Positions 1 to 4,647 of a stretch of 5,098 bases of DNA are shown here, piece after piece (position 1 is the first letter of the stretch; each line of letters starts with the position of its first letter). The position numbers and the translations under genes are program-made. The DNA is from JANMDN01 sp031376285. GTDB lineage: Bacteria > Actinomycetota > Thermoleophilia > Miltoncostaeales > Miltoncostaeaceae. A model generated the notes under the pieces. The model did no database searches. It was not told the DNA's origin and was given only the letters and a program-made list of their open reading frames with translations. Location of the stretch: contig JANMDN010000078.1 in NCBI GenBank assembly GCA_031376285.1, positions 1-5,098 on the forward strand, given 5' to 3'.

Positions 1-1
1 G

Positions 2-178
2 CGCAGCGCTGAGCTCATGGAGCGATACGCCGACCTACCGATGGATCTGGCAGACGCGACGCTCGTGGCGTTGGCCGAGGCGCGCGATCTGCGCGAGGTG
101 TTCAGCTTGGACCGGGACTTCCAGGTGTACCGGCTCCACGGGCGCAGGCCGTTCGTTGTTGTTCCGACGCCGGCCTGA
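2..178 (+). CDS. PIN-domain (VapC-like) toxin ribonuclease, C-terminal part, cut by left window edge
   Basis: Only the last 58 residues are visible; the reading frame is open to the window edge. The stretch LPMDLADATLVALAE followed by VFSLDRDFQVYR is the typical C-terminal half of a PIN nuclease: the Asp in LADATL and the acidic pair in LDRDF correspond to conserved acidic residues that hold the catalytic Mg2+/Mn2+. PIN proteins of this size class (about 130-140 residues in full) are usually VapC toxins that cleave RNA and are paired with a small antitoxin encoded just upstream, which here would lie outside the window. An ATG at 17 is in frame but would remove the first part of the fold, so it is not the real start. 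The gene converges on the terC gene. The PIN assignment is firm; whether it is an active toxin cannot be judged from this piece. Confidence 0.82.
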   Translation, partial: RSAELMERYADLPMDLADATLVALAEARDLREVFSLDRDFQVYRLHGRRPFVVVPTPA

Positions 179-243
179 GGCAGACGCACCGGACCAATCC
201 GAGGCCGCGTCGGCTGTTCGGTGCCGCGATCGCCGTGGGCGAC

Positions 244-272
244 CAGGCCGCGCGTTGGCTGGCGACGGCCTG
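244..272. terminator. candidate bidirectional stem-loop between convergent genes
   Basis: A perfect 7-bp inverted repeat, CAGGCCG (244-250) and CGGCCTG (266-272) with a 15-base loop, lies in the 120-bp gap between the stop codon of the PIN gene and that of terC. Position and GC content suit a terminator shared by the two converging units. No T-tract follows on either strand, so this is only a candidate. A smaller hairpin (TCGCC-GTG-GGCGA, 230-242) sits next to it. Confidence 0.28.
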
Positions 273-298
273 CAGCGATCTCGCGACCGAATGGGCGC

Positions 299-1249
299 TC
301 ACGAACTCGTAGCCGAAGCCGTGCCGGGAGGCCCTCCTTGCTCGTCGCGTGAGGAACGCAGCGACCAGACGATCGCGATGGTCAGCACCGAGACGATCAC
401 GCCGAGCGACACGGGAATCGAAATCTTGTAGACGTCGGAGATCAGCATCTTGATGCCGACGAACCCCAGTACGACGGCCAGGCCGAGGCTCAGATACGTG
501 AAGCGCTGGATCATGCCGGCGAGCAGGAAGTAGAGCGCGGTCAACCCGAGTAGCGACATCGCGTTCGCCGCGTAGACGACGAACGTGTCGTCGGTCACCG
601 CGAAGATCGCCGGGATCGAATCGACCGCGAACACCACATCGAACGTCGCGACGAGGACGAAGGCGGCGACAAGCGGCGTCGCCATTCGCCTGCCACCGGA
701 TCGGATGAAGAACCGATCACCGTGATAGGCGGGCGTCAGAGGTATGACCCTGCGCAGCACGCGCAGAGCCGGGTTGTGCTCGGGATGGATCTCGACCTCG
801 GAGTGACGGGCCATCCGGATCGCGGTCACCACGAGGAAACCGCCGAACACGTAGACCACCCAGTGGAACGCGTCCAGGAGTGCTGCTCCGGCGAAGATGA
901 AGATGCCGCGTAGGACGATCGCCCCGACGATGCCCCAGAAGATCACCCTCCGCTGCATGGTGAGCGGAACGGCGAAGTAGCTGAAAATGAGCGCGAAGAC
1001 GAAGAGGTTGTCGATCGACAGGCTCTTCTCGATGATGAACCCGGCCAGGTACTCCTCGGCGGCGGCGCCACCGCGCAGCCACCACACCACGCCGACGAAC
1101 CCGACCCCGACGGTCGCCCAGACCACACTCCACGCAAGCGCGGAACGGAACGTGATCTCCTTCGACCCGCGCCCGAAGAACGCAAGATCGAACGCGAGCA
1201 TGGCACCGACGATCGTGGCGAGCGCGGCCCAGGTCCACATGTCAGACAT
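299..1249 (-). CDS. TerC-family integral membrane protein, probable Mn2+ exporter
   Basis: A 316-residue polytopic membrane protein of the TerC/Alx family. Hydrophobic segments lie roughly at residues 5-25, 38-58, 79-98, 102-122, 128-147, 190-215, 223-246, 253-271 and 278-297. The family's signature blocks are present: EKSLSIDNLFVF (74-85) and DVVFAVDSIPA (204-214). Their acidic residues Glu74, Asp80, Asp204 and Asp210, with Asp21 in the first segment, are likely metal ligands. Family members named for tellurite resistance are now mostly regarded as manganese exporters (for example E. coli Alx and Bacillus YceF/YkoY). The ATG at 1249 is preceded by GGAG (1261-1258) with an 8-base spacer. The start lies 36 bases downstream of the usp stop, so the two genes look like one operon. 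The yybP-ykoY-type leader in front of usp supports a manganese role here. The family call is firm; the substrate is inferred. Confidence 0.93.
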   Translation of the reverse strand: MSDMWTWAALATIVGAMLAFDLAFFGRGSKEITFRSALAWSVVWATVGVGFVGVVWWLRGGAAAEEYLAGFIIEKSLSIDNLFVFALIFSYFAVPLTMQRRVIFWGIVGAIVLRGIFIFAGAALLDAFHWVVYVFGGFLVVTAIRMARHSEVEIHPEHNPALRVLRRVIPLTPAYHGDRFFIRSGGRRMATPLVAAFVLVATFDVVFAVDSIPAIFAVTDDTFVVYAANAMSLLGLTALYFLLAGMIQRFTYLSLGLAVVLGFVGIKMLISDVYKISIPVSLGVIVSVLTIAIVWSLRSSRDEQGGPPGTASATSS

Positions 1250-1285
1250 CGACGCATCTCCGTCGAGCGGTGGTGAAGACGGCCA

Positions 1286-2092
1286 CTATGCGGGGCGCAG
1301 GACGAGGACGGACGTGCCCGCGCGATGGGCGACCCGCTCACTGACGCTGCCGAGTGCGCCAAGGCCGTGCAGGCCGCGGCTGCCGACCACGACCAGATCA
1401 CCGTCGCGTGCTTCCTCGACCAGCGCATCAACCGGTGCGCGCGGGTCGAGCAGCACCTGCGGATGGAGCTCGCGAACCCGGTCGACGTCGACGGTCTTGC
1501 CGCCCAACGCGGTGATGACGGTGAGCTCCGCGCCGTGGCTGCGGGCCAGGTCGGCGGCGAACGCTGCGCCGTCGAGGCTCTGCGGTGACCCGTCAATACC
1601 CGCCAGGATGCGTCGCGGCCACGACTCTGTTTGGCACTCACGGGCGATCAGGACCGAGCACGGACTGTGGCGGAGCAGGCTCGAGCCGACCGCGCCGAGC
1701 AGCAAACCAGTCGCCCGACGATGCGGGCCTGCCCCGAGCGCAAGTAAGGTGGCGCCGGTGGCGGCGACCTGGGCGAGGAGGGTTTCGCGCGGACGGCCGG
1801 CCACAACGGCAGCCGTGTCGGGGGACGAGAGGGCCACCGCCCGTTCGAGCGCTTGATCGGCGTCTGCCCAAATCTGCGCAGCTGCGTGAACGGCAGCGAC
1901 GCCTGCCTGGGCTGCGGCAGCAACGTCGGCGACGGCGATGACGGCGACAAAGCCATGCTCGCCTGCGAGAACGCGCGCCTGACGGGCCGCCTGAACACTC
2001 GCCGACGTATTCTCGGCACCGACGAGCACTCGAGCGAAAACATCGCGTGCAGCGAACGAACGGTTGCCCTGGGTAATGCCCACTGGGCTCAC
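1286..2092 (-). CDS. tandem-domain universal stress protein (UspA family)
   Basis: A 268-residue cytoplasmic protein with two Usp domains, about 20-150 and 160-266. The second domain has the more canonical nucleotide site: ILAGIDGSP with Asp167 near its start and GSRGLHGLGALGS (237-249) followed by VSERVAHRAGTSVLVL. This is the shortened form of the G-2X-G-9X-G(S/T) ATP motif, with seven residues in the spacer. In the first domain the equivalent block is GAGPHRRATGLLLGA (120-134) and the opening strand reads VLVGAENTS without the usual Asp, so it may not bind ATP. The start is GTG at 2092-2090, chosen because a perfect AGGAGGT (2103-2097) lies 4 bases upstream; a second GTG, codon 4, is 13 bases from it. 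It is the first gene of a usp-terC operon under the putative Mn2+ riboswitch, which suggests a role in a metal or oxidative stress response. Confidence 0.92.
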   Translation of the reverse strand: MSPVGITQGNRSFAARDVFARVLVGAENTSASVQAARQARVLAGEHGFVAVIAVADVAAAAQAGVAAVHAAAQIWADADQALERAVALSSPDTAAVVAGRPRETLLAQVAATGATLLALGAGPHRRATGLLLGAVGSSLLRHSPCSVLIARECQTESWPRRILAGIDGSPQSLDGAAFAADLARSHGAELTVITALGGKTVDVDRVRELHPQVLLDPRAPVDALVEEARDGDLVVVGSRGLHGLGALGSVSERVAHRAGTSVLVLRPA

Positions 2093-2095
2093 GAC

Positions 2096-2127
2096 GACCT
2101 CCTAGCTGGGGTGATCAGCTGAAGGTC
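2096..2127 (-). promoter_or_regulatory. expression platform: SD-sequestering hairpin of the riboswitch
   Basis: Reading the minus strand, GACCTTC (2127-2121) plus AGCTG (2120-2116) can pair with CAGCT (2108-2104) plus GGAGGTC (2102-2096). This forms a 12-bp helix with one bulged A (2103), one G-U pair (U2122-G2101) and a 7-base loop. The helix buries the usp Shine-Dalgarno sequence AGGAGGT (2103-2097). It uses the same CCTTC that closes the aptamer's P1 helix, so the two structures exclude each other. The pairing is read directly from the sequence; the ON-switch behaviour is inferred. Confidence 0.68.
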
Positions 2128-2204
2128 TCTCCCGGCCGGTGGCCCGCCTCGCCGGGCATGACGCCGTAGTGACGACGAGGCGTTTGTGGGTTACTCCCCT
2201 TCGG
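2116..2204 (-). promoter_or_regulatory. yybP-ykoY: yybP-ykoY manganese riboswitch aptamer
   Basis: Read on the minus strand, the leader has the hallmarks of this class in the right order. P1 is GAAGG (2202-2198) pairing with CCTTC (2125-2121). The conserved loop GGGGAGTA (2199-2192) is followed by ACCC, which pairs with GGG just before the conserved GAGACC; this is P2. A P3 arm, CGCCTCG (2181-2175) pairing with CGAGGCG, encloses TCGTCACTACG, which resembles the conserved L3-side GUCGUCA of known members. A small GGCC-ACC-GGCC hairpin sits where P4 is expected. The class senses Mn2+ and very often precedes terC/alx/ykoY genes; terC is the second gene of this operon. I matched it against remembered members such as those of Lactococcus yybP and E. 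coli alx, not a covariance model. Confidence 0.88.
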
Positions 2205-2230
2205 TGAATGAATGCTCATCCACTCCTTTG

Positions 2231-2259
2231 AAGGTAGCGCATTCCCAAGTCCGCAACAA
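2231..2259 (-). promoter_or_regulatory. candidate promoter of the usp-terC operon
   Basis: On the minus strand a possible -35 TTGTTG (2259-2254) and -10 TACCTT (2236-2231) are separated by 17 bases. Transcription would begin around 2225, about 20 bases before the aptamer, which is a sensible leader start. The match to consensus is moderate, and the region was searched because the riboswitch needs a promoter, so treat it as a guess. Confidence 0.33.
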
Positions 2260-2616
2260 CCACCCCTCCGTGACAGTCGGACAGGGTTAGGCCGGTGGTG
2301 CTTGACGCCCTCGACTGCTTGCCGGTAACGGAGCAACCCGAAGGGCCCGCGCACGCCCCTCCGAGCGGTCGCCACCCGGATGCGACCATCGTGTCTGTCG
2401 AAGCCCTCGGACGAAATCCCGACACCCCGCAGCGCAGCGCAGGCGAGCGCGGAGACGGGTCCGAGTTCGTCGGCAATCGCGCCGTGTCCATGCCGACCAC
2501 CGGTCCGGGTCAACGAGACCGGGCCGAGTTCCGTTTCGACAGCGAACGGGCGCAGGTCTTCCCTCCCCCGCGGGAGCTCCGCCGGCAGATCCCGCCGAGT
2601 CAGTCGGCGCGCGCTT
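2260..2616. other. divergent intergenic region without a recognisable gene
   Basis: About 350 bp between the usp-terC promoter and the cupin promoter. Several frames stay open on both strands here. Their translations are rich in Arg, Pro, Gly and Ser, show no domain, and have no good ribosome binding site, as expected from GC-rich non-coding DNA. The longest minus-strand frame runs on through the riboswitch, and the longest plus-strand frame is the upstream extension of the cupin frame. I see no repeat, RNA gene or transposon end in it. Confidence 0.55.
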
Positions 2617-2645
2617 TTGACAAGTGGCTGCCGCAAGTGTTTGCG
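2617..2645 (+). promoter_or_regulatory. promoter of the cupin-tetR unit
   Basis: A perfect -35 hexamer TTGACA (2617-2622) is followed at 17 bases by TTTGCG (2640-2645), a weak -10. Transcription would start near 2652, at the left end of the NemR-type palindrome. The -10 position lies inside a second palindrome, so repressor binding at either site would block polymerase. The -35 box is clear; the -10 is poor and could be misplaced. Confidence 0.5.
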
Positions 2646-2653
2646 TCGCAAAC
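2639..2653. promoter_or_regulatory. 15-bp palindrome over the -10 region, possible second operator
   Basis: GTTTGCG-T-CGCAAAC is a perfect inverted repeat with 7-bp arms around one base. It ends 2 bp inside the next palindrome and covers the predicted -10 box. Its half-site differs from the neighbouring NemR-like one, so it may bind a different regulator or be a chance hairpin. Confidence 0.4.
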
Positions 2654-2671
2654 TAGACCGATTGGTCTAGT
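2652..2671. promoter_or_regulatory. NemR-type TetR operator
   Basis: ACTAGACC-N4-GGTCTAGT is a perfect palindrome with 8-bp arms and a 4-bp centre (GATT). Its core TAGACC-N4-GGTCTA is the form I know as the NemR box of enterobacteria. It lies at the expected start point of transcription, 31 bases before the cupin ATG, and the gene after the cupin encodes a NemR-like repressor. The match between site and regulator makes autoregulation likely. Confidence 0.82.
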
Positions 2672-2702
2672 CACGAGTCGGTGCGCGAAAGGAGAAACGA
2701 AC

Positions 2703-3089
2703 ATGCGAGTTGCGAAAGCGAACATCGACGTTCAGCTAGACATTCCAGGCGCGGTGATTCGGCAGCGAATGGATTTTGGCGACGTACGCGGATTCGACGC
2801 GATCAGCGCCGAGTACTTCACGCTGTCGGCGGGCGTCGATACCGCCCCACTCTTCCAGGGACTCGAAGGCGACCTCTGTCAGTGCCCCCATTGGGGGTTC
2901 GTCTTGAGCGGGCGGTTCACGACGACTGATGCCAACGGCGCGCCGGAAACGGTCAACGCAAACGACCTGTTCTACTGGCCACCCGGGCATAATGTGAAAG
3001 TCGACGCCGACGCGGAGATCGTCATGTTCAGTCCTCAGCGCGAGCACAGCCATGTCATCAGGCACATGATCGAGAAGGTGAAGGGCTAG
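2703..3089 (+). CDS. small single-domain cupin protein
   Basis: A 128-residue, probably cytoplasmic protein with a cupin barrel at about 36-112. The first conserved block reads CQCPHWGFVLSGRF (59-72) and the second LFYWPPGHNVKV (89-100), ending in EIVMFSP. In place of the classic HxH of cupin motif 1, the likely metal-binding set is Cys59, Cys61 and His63, with His96 from motif 2. This CxCPHWG form occurs in small actinobacterial cupins of unknown function. The ATG at 2703 has a strong AAAGGAG (2688-2694) with an 8-base spacer; the frame is open further upstream to 2295, but that extension has no such site and would run across the operator. It is directly downstream of the NemR-type operator and 111 bp before the tetR gene. 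The substrate is unknown; a role in handling a reactive small molecule is inferred from the regulator only. Confidence 0.85.
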   Translation: MRVAKANIDVQLDIPGAVIRQRMDFGDVRGFDAISAEYFTLSAGVDTAPLFQGLEGDLCQCPHWGFVLSGRFTTTDANGAPETVNANDLFYWPPGHNVKVDADAEIVMFSPQREHSHVIRHMIEKVKG

Positions 3090-3103
3090 AGGAGGGCTAG
3101 AGG
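3082..3103 (+). repeat. 11-bp tandem duplication at the cupin stop codon
   Basis: AGGGCTAGAGG occurs twice in direct succession (3082-3092 and 3093-3103). The first copy contains the TAG stop of the cupin gene. The duplication leaves the protein end unchanged and probably arose by slippage. Confidence 0.8.
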
Positions 3104-3200
3104 CGGCTGTTTCGACGCTCGCCTGCCCTCCACACTCTGGGACCACACTCGCGCGCGCGTCCGCAGTGAAGCCGTTTGTGCCGCAATCGATGGACGACAA

Positions 3201-3827
3201 ATGCAGATGACGCATTCAACCAAGCAGCGCCTGCTCGACGCGGGCTTGGCGTTGCTCCTGGAGCATGGCTACAACGATCTCGGCATCCAGGCCTTGCTCA
3301 CGGCGACCGGCACCCCAAAAGGCTCTTTCTACCATCACTTCAAGGACAAAGAGGACTTCGCGCTTCAGGTCATCGACCAATACATGCGGGAGGTGCATGC
3401 GGGCCTGGACGCGTGCCTCGGAGACGCGGAGCGTGCCCCACTCGAACGACTACGTCACTTCTTCGAGATGACCCAGGCGCAGTACCGGAGTGAGGGTTAC
3501 ATGGGCTGCCTACTGGGCGGACTCGGGCAGGAACTGTCGGGCGTGAGCGAGGTGTTCCGGCACAAGATCGAGGGGTGCCTTTCTGAGATGGCCGACCGTA
3601 TGGCCGTCTGCCTGGATGAGGCTCGGCAACGCGGCGACATCCGGGCTGACACCGACGGTCGGCTCATGGCGGGTTTGCTGTGTGACTGCTGGGAAGGTGC
3701 CGCGCTTCGCAGCCGGTTGCAGCGGGATGCCGCACCGCTGAACGCGATGCTCGACTTCTACTTCCGGTCGGCAGTCGCCCAGTGTCGTCTTGAAGGGGAC
3801 GCCAAGGCAGACATTCATGCCGTGTAG
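3201..3827 (+). CDS. TetR-family repressor, NemR-like
   Basis: A 208-residue DNA-binding repressor. The N-terminal helix-turn-helix spans about 9-55, with GTPKGSFYHHFKDKEDF (37-53) closely matching the NemR/AcuR type. The C-terminal ligand domain carries GYMGCLLGGLGQELS (99-113): Cys103 aligns, with a constant offset of 3, with Cys106 of E. coli NemR, the residue that senses hypochlorite and electrophiles. NemR Lys175, its reported bonding partner, corresponds to Arg172 here. Further cysteines are at 72, 126, 137, 161, 163 and 195. The ATG at 3201 has only a weak GGA upstream; ATG 3207, two codons later, is possible. It follows the cupin gene by 111 bp in the same direction, with no obvious operator of its own, so it is probably co-transcribed and represses itself through the palindrome at 2652-2671. 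The alignment to NemR is from memory. Family certain; NemR-like sensing inferred. Confidence 0.9.
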   Translation: MQMTHSTKQRLLDAGLALLLEHGYNDLGIQALLTATGTPKGSFYHHFKDKEDFALQVIDQYMREVHAGLDACLGDAERAPLERLRHFFEMTQAQYRSEGYMGCLLGGLGQELSGVSEVFRHKIEGCLSEMADRMAVCLDEARQRGDIRADTDGRLMAGLLCDCWEGAALRSRLQRDAAPLNAMLDFYFRSAVAQCRLEGDAKADIHAV

Positions 3828-4039
3828 ATCTCCGAACGAGTCCTGCTTGCGCCTCTCCACGATGACCGCGCCGAGCTGCGACATTTGACCCCTCGCTGAC
3901 CGCCCTACCGGAGTTCGGGAACGACGATGAGGTGGTCGGCGGTCGCGGCGGGGGCGCGCATGTGCGGATCGCAGGATTCAGCTCGGAGCGGGACGGCGTC
4001 GGGGTGCCAGGCGTAGCTGGGTGTATCGCTCGCCCTTCG
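3828..4039. other. gap between the tetR gene and the vapC pseudogene
   Basis: Two hundred bases between a plus-strand and a minus-strand 3' end. On the minus strand an open stretch of 44 codons (4039-3905) continues the final vapC frame after its stop, containing SYAWHPDAV and ending in DHLIVVPELR. It has no start codon near its beginning and no family I recognise; it may be a gene scrap. No clear terminator with a T-tract was found. Confidence 0.4.
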
Positions 4040-4450
4040 TCAGCCAATGTGAATTGGCGCCTCTCCGATCCTTGCGAACATCCCCCCATCCAAGGGGCGA
4101 TACGCCCGCCGCGGCGCTCGGCGATGAGCGCGAGCTGCACGTCGGGTATTCGGCGAAGTCCTTGCATTTGGTTGGACACCCTGGGGAGTTCGGATACTTC
4201 GGATTCGTCCGGCCAAAAGCTGTGCTGACCAATCGCCCGGAGTGCCGGCAGCATCGTGATCGCCGACGTCGCGGTTGTCGCTTTTCCAACCACCGCAGGA
4301 TTGAGGCACATTCGAACGGACCCAAGCTCGGTCACCGCACATGTCGCCCAACCATCATCTGCGGTCCGGTCGAACCACCCGACTGCGATCGAATGGTGAA
4401 TATGTGACGGGCTAGGCAGTGGCAACGAGGACGTTGATATCCGGCAGCAC
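4040..4450 (-). pseudogene. vapC: vapC toxin (PIN domain, Mtu-type), broken by two frameshifts
   Basis: Three reading-frame pieces together make a complete PIN toxin of about 136 residues. The first is VLPDINVLVATA (GTG 4450 to TAG 4414-4412). The second, from 4410, reads PSHIHHSIAVGWFDR, then GWATCAVTELGSVRMCLNPAVV, HSFWPDES and IPDVQLALIAERRGGRIA. The third is LDGGMFARIGEAPIHIG, from 4093 to TGA at 4040. One extra base near 4414-4411 and one lost base in the C-run at 4097-4094 explain the shifts, and the outer pieces share a frame. The four acidic residues of the PIN site (Asp in PDIN, Glu in TELG, Asp in IPDV, Asp in LDGG) all remain, so decay looks recent, or the shifts are sequence errors. 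The usual product is an RNase toxin held by an upstream VapB antitoxin; no antitoxin is present, the upstream place being taken by a transposase scrap. Confidence 0.85.
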
Positions 4451-4619
4451 GAGCCCGAGGGCCACCAGCGACCGGGGGAACTCCCCCCAGGCCAGCTCGG
4501 ACTCGACCTCGCCGACCGCGATGCCGATCACCTCACGCCGACCCGACTCATGCACCGCGTAGGCCACGGGCAGCGACTTCTGGCGGACCATCCGGGTCGT
4601 CGCGCACCCGCGCCCACGC
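4451..4619 (-). pseudogene. IS256/mutator-family transposase fragment
   Basis: About 56 codons from the middle of an IS256-type transposase. WARVRDD (4616-4596) resembles the YVKVRDD-like stretch near the first catalytic Asp. A frameshift then occurs at the C at 4595, and RMVRQKSLPVAYAVHESGRR, EVIGIAVGEVESE and FPRSLVALGL continue from 4594. Normal members go on with a stretch like TGVQLVISDAHAGLK carrying the second Asp, but here the sequence changes abruptly to the vapC start. Both ends of the element, its inverted repeats and most of the gene are absent. The frame from ATG 4591 reads through without a break into the first part of vapC, giving a 59-codon chimera that stops at 4412. The assignment rests on remembered family sequences and is good over the GRREVIG-to-RSL stretch. 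It cannot be active. Confidence 0.78.
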
Positions 4620-4647
4620 GCTCGAACTCGCTTCCGCTCGAGGAGAT

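Noticed and set aside
943..1641. Long minus-strand frame across the usp/terC junction
   Set aside because: Arg/Ser-rich shadow of the two real genes, which have clear families and their own ribosome binding sites.
987..1856. 289-codon plus-strand frame antisense to usp and terC
   Set aside because: Composition (Arg, Ser, Pro, Thr) is that of a shadow frame in GC-rich DNA and no domain is present.
2120..2219. Possible leader peptide on the minus strand starting at ATG 2219 with an AGGAG just upstream
   Set aside because: The spacer is only 3 bases, the predicted transcript start would remove the SD, and the frame simply reads through the conserved riboswitch sequence.
2115..2651. 178-codon open frame on the minus strand upstream of usp
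   Set aside because: Its 3' part is the riboswitch, its 5' part crosses the cupin promoter and operator, the composition is low-complexity Arg/Gly/Pro and no domain is visible.
2295..2702. N-terminal extension of the cupin frame
   Set aside because: The extension spans the promoter and operator and has no recognisable sequence; ATG 2703 has a strong, well-spaced ribosome binding site.
3899..3945. GACCGCC...GGCGGTC inverted repeat as a terminator for tetR
   Set aside because: The loop is over 30 bases and no T-tract follows.
3664..4425. 253-codon minus-strand frame as a single intact gene
   Set aside because: Only its 4410-4096 part matches a protein family (PIN); the rest is out-of-frame sequence running into the antisense of tetR.
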